64,000 nucleotides of DNA from Alloyangia pacifica (GCF_003111685.1 NZ_CP022193.1:1-64000), one strand, 5' to 3'; counted from the first letter of the stretch, positions 8,895 through 18,045 are shown. Numbers and translations: made by a program. The notes: generated by a model from the letters alone, not told the origin.

Positions 8895-9568
8895 GGTCTC
8901 AGGCCCATCTGCCAGAATTGCACCTCGAGCTCGGTGGCGGTGCGGAAGGTCCGGCACAGCCGCTGCCAGCGCGGCGAGGTCTCGAACTCCGGTCCCAGCC
9001 GGCGCGTAGCTGCGCCGTCGAGCAGGGCGCCCACGGCGGCGCAGCTCTGCTGGTAATCCTGGCCCGCGTAGGTGCCGATCCAGTCGGCGTAGCGCTCCGA
9101 GGTGGCCTCGGCCTGCAGCCGCGCGCCGATCTCGCCGTAGCCCATCACGCAGGGCGCGAGGGCCGCAAGAAGGTCGAGCAAATCGCCGCTGTAGCCCGCC
9201 TCCAGCACGAAGCGCGTGTAGGCGAGGTTCTCGGGCCGCTCGGCGGTGGCGAAGAGCGCGTCCGCGGGGATGCCGGCCTTCGCGCAGGTCTCGACGTGCA
9301 GCTGCATCTCCTCGGAGACGAGCGCGTTCACCGTCCCCACGGCGGCCAGCATCTCCGCGTGGGTTTCCGATTTCACCACGGCGAGGGCCCAGGCCCGCGA
9401 GAAGTGGACGAGAAAGACGTAGTCCTGCTGCAGGTAGTGGAGAAAGGCTTCGTGCGGCAGGCTGCCGTCGCCAAGCGCCTCGACGAAGGCATGGCGGGTG
9501 TAGTCCCGCCAGGCCCCGCCCGCCTCTGTGCGCATCGCCGCAAAGGCGCGGCCGTACTCCCGAGTCAT
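8891..9568 (-). CDS. tenA: Aminopyrimidine aminohydrolase / thiaminase II TenA
   Basis: This 225-residue all-helical protein is of TenA length. It contains LAPCVMGYGEIG, holding the catalytic cysteine, and SEEMQLH and YAGQDYQQ segments typical of the family. TenA hydrolyses aminomethyl-pyrimidine, a thiamin breakdown product, to HMP for salvage. Its ATG overlaps the thiY stop (ATGA) and its stop overlaps the thiZ start. Position between binding protein and ATPase of the importer supports a salvage pathway that takes up and then processes pyrimidines. Confidence 0.92.
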   Translation of the reverse strand: MTREYGRAFAAMRTEAGGAWRDYTRHAFVEALGDGSLPHEAFLHYLQQDYVFLVHFSRAWALAVVKSETHAEMLAAVGTVNALVSEEMQLHVETCAKAGIPADALFATAERPENLAYTRFVLEAGYSGDLLDLLAALAPCVMGYGEIGARLQAEATSERYADWIGTYAGQDYQQSCAAVGALLDGAATRRLGPEFETSPRWQRLCRTFRTATELEVQFWQMGLRP

Positions 9569-10512
9569 GGCCGGGTTCCTTGCGCGGTCACGTCGATGAC
9601 AATTGCCTCGACGGGGTTCAGCGCGTCGATCATGCCGCTGTCCTTGAGGAACGCCTCGAAGCGGGCATAGCGCCCCGCGTCAAAGGCCGCCGGACGCAGC
9701 GCGAAGCGCGGCAGCGTGTCCTGCCATGCGCGTTCGTTCAACTCGTCCTGCAGCTCGGGCGAACTGGCTGAGAAGACCTCCCAGCTTTCCTCGGGGTTGT
9801 TGATGATGAACTGCGTCGCCTTCTCGGTCGCGGCAAGGAAGCGGGCGATCTTGCCGGCGTCCATGCGGTCCGGATTGGCGACATAGATCAGCTCGTCGTA
9901 GGAGGGCACGCCCTCTTCCTCGATGTAGAAGCAGCGGCCCGCGACGCCCTCGATCTCCATCTGGTTCAGCTCGAAATTGCGGAAGGCCCCGATCACCGCA
10001 TCGACCTGCCCCGACATGAGCGACGGGGAGAGCGAGAAGTTCACGTTGATCATCTCGATATCCTCGGGAGTGATGCCGTGCCCTCCCAGCATCGCCTGAA
10101 GCACGGCCTCCTCGACCCCGGCGACGGAAAAGCCGATCTTCTTGCCCTTGAGATCGGCAAGCTCCTGCACCGGGCCGTCCTTGAGCACCAGCAGGCAGTT
10201 CAGCGGCGTTGCGACCAGCGTTCCGACGCGCTTGAGCGGCAGCCCCTCGTGAATTTGCAGGTGCAGCTGCGGCTGGTAGGAGACCGCAAGATCGGCCTGA
10301 CCGGCGGCGACGAGGCGGGGCGGCGCCGAGGGGTCTGCGGGGGCGACGATCTCGACCTCGAGGCCCTGTTCGGCGAAATAGCCCTTTTCCTGCGCGATCA
10401 CGATCGGGCCGTGGTCGGGGTTGACGAACCAATCGAGCAAAAGGGTCATCTTGTCGGCCGCCAGCGCGGGGCTGGCGGTCAGAAGGGCGAGGGCGGTCAA
10501 CAGGGATTTCAC
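9565..10512 (-). CDS. thiY: Pyrimidine (HMP) ABC transporter substrate-binding protein ThiY
   Basis: This 315-residue periplasmic protein of the NMT1/THI5-like fold has a signal peptide (KSLLTALALLTASPALAA). LLLDWFVNPDHGPIVIAQEKG follows, the hallmark start of ThiY. The start is set at a GTG at 10512 preceded by GGAGG about nine bases upstream; no in-frame ATG gives a signal peptide. It would capture HMP or formyl-aminopyrimidine and deliver it to ThiXZ. It sits directly after thiF. Confidence 0.88.
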   Translation of the reverse strand: MKSLLTALALLTASPALAADKMTLLLDWFVNPDHGPIVIAQEKGYFAEQGLEVEIVAPADPSAPPRLVAAGQADLAVSYQPQLHLQIHEGLPLKRVGTLVATPLNCLLVLKDGPVQELADLKGKKIGFSVAGVEEAVLQAMLGGHGITPEDIEMINVNFSLSPSLMSGQVDAVIGAFRNFELNQMEIEGVAGRCFYIEEEGVPSYDELIYVANPDRMDAGKIARFLAATEKATQFIINNPEESWEVFSASSPELQDELNERAWQDTLPRFALRPAAFDAGRYARFEAFLKDSGMIDALNPVEAIVIDVTAQGTRP

Positions 10513-10532
10513 AGGGGGTCTCCTCCGGGGGA

Positions 10533-11489
10533 TCATGAGGCAGAGGCCGCGACGAGAACGATCTCGCCGGGCCAGGTTTCGGCGATCTGTTCCGCGGCCC
10601 GCCAGGCGCGCAGGCCGGTCGCACAGCAAAGGGCCAACCGGGTGCCGGGGGCGGGCGGATGTGCCACCAGCGCGGCGGCGGTTGACCGCGTGGCCTGCGG
10701 GTGCAGGAGCAGGCTGTCGGGGCGCAGATCGATGATGTGGTCGCGGGGGCGCAGCTGGGCGGCAGCGACGAAGCGAAAGCGGGCGGCGGGTTCCGGCGCG
10801 CGGTCGAAGCGGAAGCTGGTCGAGCGCATCTCGAGACCATCGTAGCGAACCATCAGCCCGAGCGGCGAGGGCGAGAGGCCGAGCAGCACGCTCAGCGCCA
10901 TCTGCGCCTGCATTGCGCCGATGGTGCCGACCACGGGGCCGAGCACCCCGGCGGTGGCGCAGCTCGCGCCGTTGCCCGGCGCGTCGGGGAACAGCGCCCG
11001 GAGCGAGGGCGCGCCGCCGCAGAAGCCGCCGACATAGCCGCCAAGCCCGAGCGCCGAGGCGCTGATCAGCGGCAGGCCCTCGGCAAGGCACAGGTCGCTC
11101 AGCAAGTAGCTGACCGCGTAGCTGTCGGCGCAGTCGAGCACGAGATCGGCGTGGCGGACCAGCTCGGGCGCGGTGGCCGGGGTCAGAACGTCCGGCACGG
11201 ACTCGATGGTGATCTCGGGGTTGATCGCGCGGCAGCGCTCCGCGGCCACCTGCGCCTTGGGCCGGTTGCAGTCGGCCTCGGTGAACAGGGTCTGGCGGTG
11301 CAGGTTCGACAGGCTCACCACGTCGCCGTCGACGATGGTGATCCGCCCAACCCCCGCCCCGGCGAGCAGCGGCAGCACCGGCGCGCCCAGCCCTCCCGCG
11401 CCGACCACCAGAACTCGGGCCTCGGACAGCCGGCGCTGGCCGGGCTCGCCCACTTCCGGCAGGATGGTCTGGCGCGCGTAGCGGCTCAT
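10533..11489 (-). CDS. thiF: ThiF/MoeB-type adenylyltransferase with C-terminal rhodanese-like domain
   Basis: This 318-residue protein has an E1-like NAD(P)-fold domain (VLVVGAGGLGAPVLPLLAGAG near residue 30; NLHRQTLF; ASCATAGVLGPVVG) and a C-terminal rhodanese-like region (IDLRPDS, then LCCATGLRAWRAA with a candidate active cysteine). It would adenylate the ThiS C-terminus and help move sulfur to it for thiazole synthesis. The ATG at 11489 overlaps the thiE stop. Because MoeB and ThiF are close relatives, the name depends on the thi context. The longer upstream frame is discarded. Confidence 0.88.
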   Translation of the reverse strand: MSRYARQTILPEVGEPGQRRLSEARVLVVGAGGLGAPVLPLLAGAGVGRITIVDGDVVSLSNLHRQTLFTEADCNRPKAQVAAERCRAINPEITIESVPDVLTPATAPELVRHADLVLDCADSYAVSYLLSDLCLAEGLPLISASALGLGGYVGGFCGGAPSLRALFPDAPGNGASCATAGVLGPVVGTIGAMQAQMALSVLLGLSPSPLGLMVRYDGLEMRSTSFRFDRAPEPAARFRFVAAAQLRPRDHIIDLRPDSLLLHPQATRSTAAALVAHPPAPGTRLALCCATGLRAWRAAEQIAETWPGEIVLVAASAS

Positions 11490-12082
11490 CGGGTCGCCTC
11501 GAGCCACTGGCGGATGCGGGCCTCCGGGTCGGTGTTCAGCGTGATGTCGGTGACCGCCGAGACGATGTCGGCCCCGGCCTCGAACACACCGCCGGCGCGC
11601 TCGACCGACATGCCGCCGATGGCCACCAGCGGTACCGCACCGACGCGGGCCTTCCACTCGGTGACGCGCGGCAGCCCCTGCTGGTGCCATTTCATCTTCT
11701 TCAGGATCGTCGGGTAGACCGGGCCGAGCGCGACGTAATCCGGATCCATCGCCATCACGCGTTCGAGCTCATCGTCGTCATGGGTCGAGACGCCGAGCTT
11801 CAGCCCGGCGCGGCGGATCGCTTCGAGATCGGCGGTGTCGAGATCCTCCTGCCCGAGGTGCAGCCAGTCGCAGCCGAGGTCGATGGCCTCTTGCCAATGG
11901 TCATTGACCACCAGCACCGCCCCATGCGCGCGGCACAGATCGCGCGACAGAGCGATCTCTGCGCGGACGGTCTCCGGCGGCTGATCCTTGATGCGCAGCT
12001 GGACCAGCTTGACGCCGAGCGGCAGCATCCGGCGCAGCCAGTCCGAGTGATCGAAGATCGGGTAGAAGCGGTCGAGGGTCAT
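11486..12082 (-). CDS. thiE: Thiamine phosphate synthase
   Basis: This 198-residue TIM-barrel protein is of ThiE length. It contains [32 protein letters not shown] and [12 protein letters not shown], the phosphate and pyrimidine binding segments of the family. It joins HMP-pyrophosphate and thiazole carboxylate phosphate to give thiamin phosphate. Overlaps at both ends (ATGA with thiG before, and with thiF after) place it in the operon core. Confidence 0.92.
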   Translation of the reverse strand: MTLDRFYPIFDHSDWLRRMLPLGVKLVQLRIKDQPPETVRAEIALSRDLCRAHGAVLVVNDHWQEAIDLGCDWLHLGQEDLDTADLEAIRRAGLKLGVSTHDDDELERVMAMDPDYVALGPVYPTILKKMKWHQQGLPRVTEWKARVGAVPLVAIGGMSVERAGGVFEAGADIVSAVTDITLNTDPEARIRQWLEATR

Positions 12083-12855
12083 GCGAGAAACGCCTTTCCG
12101 ATAACGGGGGTCGAGGCTTCGGCCATGTCGCGGGCCTCGATCGGGTCGGCCTCATGCGCCAGTCGTCCCGCCTCGATCGCGCGCATCATGGCGCGGGCCA
12201 TGGCCACGGGATCGCCTGCGCGGGCGACGGCGGTGTTGAGCAGCACCGCGTCATAACCCAGCTCCATCGCCTGCGCCGCATGGCTCGGCAGACCGATACC
12301 GGCATCGATCACCAGCGGCACCTCGGGGAATTCCGAGCGCATGGCGCGCAGCGCGTAGATGTTGTTGAGCCCGCGCCCTGATCCGATCGGCGCGCCCCAG
12401 GGCATCAGCACCTCGCAGCCCGCGGCCAGCAGGCGCTCACCGACGATCAGGTCCTCGGTGGTGTAGGGGAAGACTTGGAAGCCGTCTTCGGTCAGGATCT
12501 TCGCCGCCTCGACCAGCTGGAAGACATCGGGTTGCAGGCTGTCGGTGTGGCCGATCAGTTCGAGCTTGATCCAGCGCGTGCCGAAGACCTCGCGCGCCAT
12601 ATGCGCGGTGGTCACCGCCTCCTTGACGGTGTGGCAGCCCGCGGTGTTGGGCAGGATGAGAACGCCGAGCTCCTGGATCATCTTCCAGAAGGCGGCGCCC
12701 GCTCCCTCGGCGCCTTCGCGGCGCAAGGACACGGTTGCGACCCCGGCGCCGCTCTCTCGGAAGGCTTGCTCGAGGAGGGCGGGGCTTGGGTATTGCGCGG
12801 TGCCCAGCATCAGCGGGTTGGGCAATTGGGTGCCGTAGAAGGGTTTCATGGTCAT
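12079..12855 (-). CDS. thiG: Thiazole synthase
   Basis: This 258-residue TIM-barrel protein has ThiG features: [17 protein letters not shown], the candidate Schiff-base lysine in WIKLELIGH, and [22 protein letters not shown]. It builds the thiazole ring from deoxyxylulose phosphate, the glycine imine made by ThiO, and ThiS thiocarboxylate. It overlaps thiS upstream and thiE downstream by four bases. A second in-frame ATG two codons in (12849) could also be the start. Confidence 0.93.
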   Translation of the reverse strand: MTMKPFYGTQLPNPLMLGTAQYPSPALLEQAFRESGAGVATVSLRREGAEGAGAAFWKMIQELGVLILPNTAGCHTVKEAVTTAHMAREVFGTRWIKLELIGHTDSLQPDVFQLVEAAKILTEDGFQVFPYTTEDLIVGERLLAAGCEVLMPWGAPIGSGRGLNNIYALRAMRSEFPEVPLVIDAGIGLPSHAAQAMELGYDAVLLNTAVARAGDPVAMARAMMRAIEAGRLAHEADPIEARDMAEASTPVIGKAFLA

Positions 12856-13046
12856 CCTCCCTGCATGGGGGCGAGAATTTCGACGCGGTCGCCGTCGTGT
12901 AGTGGATGCGAGGCGCGTAGAGCGGCCGGGACGAAGGTCTCGTTCACCGCGGTTGCGACCCGCCCGGAAACCTCGCGTTCTTCGAGCAGTCCCGCGAGGG
13001 TCGTGGCGGCCACGTCATGAGGGGCGCCGTTAATCACGATCTTCAT
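12852..13046 (-). CDS. thiS: Sulfur carrier protein ThiS
   Basis: This 64-residue ubiquitin-like protein starts [12 protein letters not shown] and ends in the required Gly-Gly (APMQGG). The C-terminal glycine is adenylated and then thiocarboxylated to donate sulfur to ThiG. The start at 13046 overlaps the end of thiO by 17 bases. The frame is open further upstream, but only this start gives the ThiS N-terminus. Confidence 0.92.
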   Translation of the reverse strand: MKIVINGAPHDVAATTLAGLLEEREVSGRVATAVNETFVPAALRASHPLHDGDRVEILAPMQGG

Positions 13047-13998
13047 CGACCATCTCCGTGTGAAGGTTGCTGAGGGCAAGATCGGCCACGCCGCGCGCCA
13101 GCGCCGGCGCCAGCAGGTAGCCGTGGCGATAGAGGCCATTGGCGTAGATCCGGCCGCCGGTCCGGCGGATGCGGGGTAGGTTGTCGGGAAACGCGGGGCG
13201 CAAGTCGACGCCGATCTCGAGCACCTCGGCCTCGCCGAAGGCGGGGCTCAGCGCATAGGCGGCGCTGAGCAGCTCGAGCATCGAGCGCGCGGTGATCCGG
13301 CGGCGGTCTTCGCTCTCGATCATCGTCGCGCCCAGCATGTAGACGCCGCGCCCGCGGGGGACGATGTAGAGCGGGATGCGCGGGTGCAGCAGGCGCACTG
13401 GACGCGAAAGCGTCACGTCCGGGCAGCGGATCACCAGCATCTCGCCCTTCACCCCGCGCAGGTCGTGCAGGGTGTCGCGCGCGCTCAGGCCCCGGCAGTC
13501 GATTGCATTCTGCAGGTCCTCGGGCGCCTCGGTCGCGTGAAACGCCACGCCGCGCGCCTGCAGGTCGGCATAAAGGTCGGCCAGCGCCTGGCGAGGGTTC
13601 AGATGCGCCTCGTCCTCGAAAAAGAGCCCCTTCGAGTAGCCGTGCAGGTCAGGCTCGAGCTCGGCCAGCTCGGCGTCGACCTCGCGAAACCCCTCGGTGC
13701 GGCGCGCAAAGCGGCGCAAGTCGGGCAGGTCGCGTCGCCCGGCGACGACCAGCGTGCCGCAGTGCGCCACCGTAGTGCGCTCTTGCCACCAGCCGATCGC
13801 CTGCTGGCCGAGCCGGAGCACCGGCTCCTCGGCGTTTTCGTATTCGCACCATGGCGCCAACATGCCGCCCGCCCACCACGAGCAGCCATGCGGCCCCGGC
13901 GGGCCCGCCGGGTCGAAGACCTGGACCTCGGCGCCGCGCGCGGCCAGTTCGCTGGCGACCGCGAGGCCCGCAACGCCGGATCCGATGACTGAGAACAT
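13030..13998 (-). CDS. thiO: Glycine oxidase ThiO
   Basis: This 322-residue FAD enzyme of the DAO family has the dinucleotide motif FSVIGSGVAGLAVASEL at its start. WWAGGMLAPWCE lies near residue 40 and NGLYRHGYLLAPALARG near the end. It oxidises glycine to the imine used by ThiG. The ATG at 13998 is chosen because it directly precedes the Rossmann motif; the open frame extends about 19 codons upstream into thiD without similarity. Using ThiO rather than ThiH implies an oxygen-dependent route. Confidence 0.92.
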   Translation of the reverse strand: MFSVIGSGVAGLAVASELAARGAEVQVFDPAGPPGPHGCSWWAGGMLAPWCEYENAEEPVLRLGQQAIGWWQERTTVAHCGTLVVAGRRDLPDLRRFARRTEGFREVDAELAELEPDLHGYSKGLFFEDEAHLNPRQALADLYADLQARGVAFHATEAPEDLQNAIDCRGLSARDTLHDLRGVKGEMLVIRCPDVTLSRPVRLLHPRIPLYIVPRGRGVYMLGATMIESEDRRRITARSMLELLSAAYALSPAFGEAEVLEIGVDLRPAFPDNLPRIRRTGGRIYANGLYRHGYLLAPALARGVADLALSNLHTEMVDEDRD

Positions 13999-14002
13999 CG
14001 CC

Positions 14003-14803
14003 TCAGCTCCAGACATTGTGGAAGTGGTGCAGCGGCCCATGGCCGTGGCCGACATTCAGGCCGTCAGCGGCCGCAATCGCCTGCTGCACGTAGCGGTGCG
14101 CCTCGGCGGTGGCCTCCGCGAGCGGCAGCCCCTTTGCCAGCCCGGCGGCGATGGCCGAGGAGAGCGTGCAGCCGGTGCCATGGGTGTTGCGGGTGAGCTG
14201 GCGCGGCGCGGTGAAGCTGGCCAGAACCTCGCCGCCCGAGATCAGGATATCCTCGCAGAGCGCGCCCTCGGCGTGGCCCCCCTTCATCAGGACGGCCTGC
14301 GCCCCGCCTGCGCAGAGCGCCTTGCCCTGGTCGGTCATCTCCTCCGCGGTGCTGGCGAGGGGCAGACGCAGCAACGCGGCGGCCTCGGGCAGGTTCGGGG
14401 TCACGAGGGTCGCACGGGGGGCAAGTTTCTCGCGCAGCGCCGCCACGGCGTCAGGGGCAAGCAGAGCGTCTCCGGACTTTGCGATCATCACCGGATCGAG
14501 CACGATGGCGCCGCCATATCCCGCGAGGGCGCGGGTCACGCAGTCGATGATATCCGGCGTCGCCAGCATTCCGATCTTGACCGCGCGCACGTCGAGATCG
14601 CTCAGCACGGCGCTGATCTGCGCTTCGATGATGTCTTGCGGGATGGCGTGCACGGCAGATACGGCACAGGTGTTCTGGGCGGTCACCGCGGTGATGACGC
14701 TGGCGCCGTAGACACCAAGCGCGGACATGGTCTTCAGGTCCGCCTGGATGCCCGCCCCGCCGCTGCTGTCGGATCCGGCTATGGTCAAAGCGACATGCGC
14801 CAA
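14003..14803 (-). CDS. thiD: Hydroxymethylpyrimidine / phosphomethylpyrimidine kinase, TTG start
   Basis: This 266-residue ribokinase-fold kinase has TIAGSDSSGGAGIQADLKTM near the start and the catalytic anion-hole motif NTHGTGCTLSSAIAAG near the end. It phosphorylates HMP and then HMP-phosphate, so it can use imported pyrimidine. The likely start is a TTG at 14803, because GGAGGAG lies the right distance upstream; a farther GTG at 14830 would bury that site inside the gene. It is the first gene after the TPP riboswitch. Confidence 0.92.
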   Translation of the reverse strand: MAHVALTIAGSDSSGGAGIQADLKTMSALGVYGASVITAVTAQNTCAVSAVHAIPQDIIEAQISAVLSDLDVRAVKIGMLATPDIIDCVTRALAGYGGAIVLDPVMIAKSGDALLAPDAVAALREKLAPRATLVTPNLPEAAALLRLPLASTAEEMTDQGKALCAGGAQAVLMKGGHAEGALCEDILISGGEVLASFTAPRQLTRNTHGTGCTLSSAIAAGLAKGLPLAEATAEAHRYVQQAIAAADGLNVGHGHGPLHHFHNVWS

Positions 14804-14859
14804 AGGGTGCTCCTCCAAAAACAAGGGCACCGCGCATGGAAAACGTCCGATAGCTGTAG

Positions 14860-14946
14860 ACCGTTCCCTACGCCGGTATTGCCCGGATCAGGTTCGATGG
14901 GTTAGCGCATTCACGCCTCTCAGCCTCTTCGAGGCACCCCAACGGT
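14860..14946 (-). promoter_or_regulatory. TPP (THI-element) riboswitch
   Basis: Read on the minus strand, the conserved TPP aptamer blocks appear in order. These are GGGGTGCC, then CTGAGAGG, then AACCTGATCCGGGCAATACC, then GCGTAGGGA. The ends ACCGTT and AACGGT can pair as stem P1. It lies 57 bases upstream of the thiD start, so thiamin pyrophosphate should repress the operon, probably through a switch near the ribosome-binding site. Confidence 0.97.
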
Positions 14947-15039
14947 ATGCAAATCCGTAGCAACGCGGCGGACCGAAGTCAAACCGGCTGGCACGATCTC
15001 GTTGTGCCCGCGCCGCACCGTCGCTGCCGCTCGGGCCTT

Positions 15040-15510
15040 CTAACCCTTGTCGGGGCGCCGTGTCGCGAGATCGGCGAGGCTCTGATCACGCTTGATCGCA
15101 CGGGTGATCACGGAGGTCCGGGTGCGGATGACTCCGGGAAAGCGCGCGATCTCGTAGCGGATGAGAGTGTCCATCTCGGCCATGTCGCGGGCGATGACAT
15201 GAAGGGCATAGTCGGCGTCGCCCGTCGTGGCATGGCATCGCCAGATCGACGGATGCCGCGTCACTTCGCGCTCGAAGGCTTCCGCAGCTTCGAAATCGAG
15301 CGTCACTGTGATGTTGGCCTCGAGCCCGAACCCCAGGGCCGCCGGGTCGAGCACGGCTTTGTAGCCGGTGATCGCACCGGCCAGCTCAAGGGCCTTGACG
15401 CGTTTCCAGACCGGGGTTTTCGACATCTGCAGCCGGTCTGACAGCTCGGCGAAAGACAGGCGCGCGTCTGCTTCGAGGAGTCCCAGGATTTTCAGATCGA
15501 CGGCATCCAT
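15040..15510 (-). CDS. Lrp/AsnC-family transcriptional regulator
   Basis: This 156-residue regulator has an N-terminal helix-turn-helix (DLKILGLLEADARLSFAEL, then MSKTPVWKRVKALELAG). A C-terminal ligand-binding RAM domain follows (HATTGDADYALHVIARDMAEM). The ATG at 15510 has GGAGAG at good spacing; an ATG at 15546 would extend the protein by 12 residues. It is divergent from a tryptophan dioxygenase gene 95 bases away and probably controls it in response to tryptophan or a related amino acid. The effector is inferred from the neighbour. Confidence 0.9.
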   Translation of the reverse strand: MDAVDLKILGLLEADARLSFAELSDRLQMSKTPVWKRVKALELAGAITGYKAVLDPAALGFGLEANITVTLDFEAAEAFEREVTRHPSIWRCHATTGDADYALHVIARDMAEMDTLIRYEIARFPGVIRTRTSVITRAIKRDQSLADLATRRPDKG

Positions 15511-15543
15511 TCGTTCTCTCCGATCCTCGAAAGTGAGGTGATT

Positions 15544-15576
15544 CATTCCCAAATTTCCCCGAAAATTCGCGGAATG
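15544..15576. promoter_or_regulatory. Candidate AsnC/Lrp-type operator between divergent genes
   Basis: An imperfect extended inverted repeat has CATTCC at 15544-15549 and GGAATG at 15571-15576, with AAATTT and AAAATT arms inside. Position between the regulator and the dioxygenase gene suggests an autoregulatory and activator site. No binding data are implied. Confidence 0.4.
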
Positions 15577-15605
15577 AGAATAATGATTTCCCAGATTAGG
15601 GGAAC

Positions 15606-16415
15606 ATGTCGGGATATCCAACAGTGGAGCTGCAGATGAAATCCCGCGCCGAGTATCACGAGATGATCGAGTCCCCGAAGATGCTGGACTATGGCGTCTA
15701 TCTGGATGTGGCCAAGCTCCTGGACTGCCAGAAACCCCTGGCCGAGATGTGCAACGCCGACGAGCTGCAATTCCAGATCGTCCACCAGGTCGAAGAGCTT
15801 TGGATGAAGCTGATGGCCTACACGCTGGTCGATGTGATGGCCTACCTCGACGAAGGCAACACCCACCGGGTCGTGACACTCATGGGGCGGGTTCACCGTC
15901 TGATGCGGCTGATGACGGCGCAGCTCGATGTGCTGGAGACGATGTCGCCGCGCGAATACCAGGAAATCCGCCTGCAGCTCGGCAACGGATCCGGCCAGGA
16001 AAGCCCGGGCTTCCAGACGCTGCTGCGCATGCCCAACGATCTGTGGAGCGCCTACAAGGCGACCTATCTCGATGGCAAGGGGCTGACCGTCGCGGAGGTC
16101 TACGACGCCAAGTACGATCATGGCGAGAGCTATGTCGTCGCCGAGGCCCTGATCGAGTATGATGAGCTGTTCCAGAAGTTTCGCGCCATGCACCTCTACC
16201 TCATCCACCGGTCGATCGGGCTGGGGTCAAGATCGTTGAAGGGGCGCCCCGTGGGGCTGCTGGAAGCGGGCGCCAAGCACCGATTCTTTCCCGAGCTCTG
16301 GGATGTGCGCTGCGATATGACCGACGCGTGGGGCGCGAGCTACGGGGTCGTGCGCGAGGCCATTCACGACAAGCCGCAGAAGCCCGCCGTCGCCGGGGGC
16401 TGCCCGATGGGCTGA
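15606..16415 (+). CDS. Tryptophan 2,3-dioxygenase family protein
   Basis: This 269-residue helical haem dioxygenase has family segments ELQFQIVHQVEELWMKLM (haem/substrate region), LGNGSGQESPGFQTLLRMP (substrate loop) and KHRFFPELWDVRCDM. Tryptophan 2,3-dioxygenase opens the indole ring to N-formylkynurenine. Two starts are possible: 15606, or 15636 (MKSRAEY), which has GGAG at better spacing. It is divergent from the AsnC-type regulator and lies in the same region as a kynureninase-like gene. Another indole substrate is possible, since some family members act in secondary metabolism. Confidence 0.85.
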   Translation: MSGYPTVELQMKSRAEYHEMIESPKMLDYGVYLDVAKLLDCQKPLAEMCNADELQFQIVHQVEELWMKLMAYTLVDVMAYLDEGNTHRVVTLMGRVHRLMRLMTAQLDVLETMSPREYQEIRLQLGNGSGQESPGFQTLLRMPNDLWSAYKATYLDGKGLTVAEVYDAKYDHGESYVVAEALIEYDELFQKFRAMHLYLIHRSIGLGSRSLKGRPVGLLEAGAKHRFFPELWDVRCDMTDAWGASYGVVREAIHDKPQKPAVAGGCPMG

Positions 16416-16483
16416 GGCACCGACCGGGCCTTCCCGTCGTCTCCTGCCTGCCGGTCAGGAGGCCGCCGGAGTACGCCGCCGGC

Positions 16484-17233
16484 TCAGTGGCCGAAGATCT
16501 GGCTCAGGAAAAGCTTGGTGCGGTCGTTCTGCGGGGCGCTGAAGAAGGGTTCCGGCGCATTCTCTTCGATGATCTGGCCGCGATCCATGAAGATGACGCG
16601 GTCCGCGACCTGCCGCGCGAAGCCCATCTCGTGGGTGACGCAGAGCATGGTCATGCCGTCCTGGGCAAGGCCAACCATGGTCTCGAGGACTTCCTTGATC
16701 ATCTCGGGGTCGAGCGCCGAAGTCGGTTCGTCGAAGAGCATGATCCGGGGCTTCATGCAAAGAGAGCGCGCGATCGCCACCCGTTGTTGCTGGCCGCCGG
16801 AAAGTTGGCCGGGGTACTTGTTGGCCTGATCGGCGATGCGCACGCGCTCAAGGTAGTGCATCGCGGTGTCAATCGCCTCGCTGCGCCAAGCCTTGCGCAC
16901 GGACATGGGTGCGAGGATGCAATTCTCGAGGATCGTCATGTGCGGGAAGAGGTTGAACTGCTGGAAGCACATGCCGACTTCCGAGCGGATGCGACTGATG
17001 TTTTTCGTGTCGGAGGTCAGCTCCACCCCCTCGACGGTGATGACGCCCGCCTCGTGCGCCTCGAGCCGGTTTATGCAGCGGATCAGCGTGGATTTTCCGG
17101 AGCCGGATGGGCCGGCGATGACGATCCGCTCGCCTTGGGCAACCGTCAGGTTGATATCCTTAAGCACATGAAAATTGCCGTACCATTTGTTGAGGCCGGA
17201 GATCCGGATCGCAGGGGCAGGGGCCTTGGTCAT
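16484..17233 (-). CDS. Polar amino acid ABC transporter ATPase (GlnQ type)
   Basis: This 249-residue ABC ATPase has Walker [11 protein letters not shown]-loop [15 protein letters not shown], signature LSGGQQQR and Walker [13 protein letters not shown], all matching the GlnQ/HisP subgroup. The matching binding protein and permease are encoded on the other strand at 18112 and 19015, with the GntR gene between, so the importer is split across two divergent transcripts. The gap to the preceding GntR gene is 50 bases, so the two may form an operon. Confidence 0.9.
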   Translation of the reverse strand: MTKAPAPAIRISGLNKWYGNFHVLKDINLTVAQGERIVIAGPSGSGKSTLIRCINRLEAHEAGVITVEGVELTSDTKNISRIRSEVGMCFQQFNLFPHMTILENCILAPMSVRKAWRSEAIDTAMHYLERVRIADQANKYPGQLSGGQQQRVAIARSLCMKPRIMLFDEPTSALDPEMIKEVLETMVGLAQDGMTMLCVTHEMGFARQVADRVIFMDRGQIIEENAPEPFFSAPQNDRTKLFLSQIFGH

Positions 17234-17283
17234 CAGTCAGTCCTGTCGGAAAAGTCGGGGAATCGGGGTGTTTCCCTGCGCCG

Positions 17284-17934
17284 TCACGAGACGGGGTGCA
17301 GGCGCCGGTAGCTTTCTTCGCCCGCGAGGACGAAGCGCAAGAACAGCAATTCGACCTGAGCCCCGTTGCGCGTGGTGAAGGCCGAGACCATCTGCCGGTG
17401 GAAATCGACAAGCGTCTGGTGCGAGGCGGAGTCGTGCAACGTTGCGAGGCGGACGCATTGGATTTGTGCGATGTATCGTAGGATGGTCTCGCGCAGGGCG
17501 GTGTTCGGCACCCCCATGATCCAGATCCGGCGGATGTCTTCCGAAGCGGCATAGAGCGCTTCCACATCGCCTGTTTCCAGCGTCCGCTCCGAGCGGGCGA
17601 CGGCGGCGGCAAGGGCATCCAGGTCCGCGTCCGTCAGCTCGGAGGTGGCGAGCGCCGCGGCGCGCGGCTCCAGCAGCCGGCGAAGCTCGAAGATCTCGAG
17701 GATTTGCGATTGGCTCAGGTTGGGCAGCGCAAAGCCGCGGGTGGTGCTTTCGAGATAGCCCTCGTGGGTCAGGCGCATGAGCGCGTCCCGCACCGGCATC
17801 CGCGAGACCGCGAATTCCTCAGCGATCGCGAGGTCGATCAGTCGATCTTCATGGGTGATCTCGCCGCGCTGAAGCCGCCTGAGGTAGGTCTCGTAGATCG
17901 CGTCCTTGATGTGACGCTTTGGGCGCTCCGTCAT
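17284..17934 (-). CDS. GntR-family regulator (FadR/FCD subgroup)
   Basis: This 216-residue regulator has a winged helix at the N-terminus (RGEITHEDRLIDLAIAEEFAVSRMPVRDALMRLTHEGYL, read in parts) and an FCD ligand domain. The start at 17934 (MTERPKR) has GGAA at good spacing; an ATG four codons upstream is also open. It is divergent from the binding-protein gene and is flanked by an inverted pair of GTATAC-centred sites. It probably represses the importer operon and itself in the absence of substrate. Confidence 0.88.
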   Translation of the reverse strand: MTERPKRHIKDAIYETYLRRLQRGEITHEDRLIDLAIAEEFAVSRMPVRDALMRLTHEGYLESTTRGFALPNLSQSQILEIFELRRLLEPRAAALATSELTDADLDALAAAVARSERTLETGDVEALYAASEDIRRIWIMGVPNTALRETILRYIAQIQCVRLATLHDSASHQTLVDFHRQMVSAFTTRNGAQVELLFLRFVLAGEESYRRLHPVS

Positions 17935-17954
17935 CCTGCGTTCCATGCTAAGCT

Positions 17955-18045
17955 GTATACTGATGTCGAGGCTATTCTGGCGAGTTCTACGTCATAGCGC
18001 AATAAATAAGCTTTAGACTTAAAGAAAATGTTTGAATCAGTATAC
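17955..18045. promoter_or_regulatory. Inverted operator pair in the gntR / binding-protein divergent promoter
   Basis: GTATACTGAT at 17955-17964 and its exact reverse complement ATCAGTATAC at 18036-18045 flank the AT-rich divergent promoter region. Each contains the palindrome GTATAC, in the style of FadR-subgroup GntR operators. One copy abuts each transcript, as expected for joint control by the adjacent GntR protein. Confidence 0.6.
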
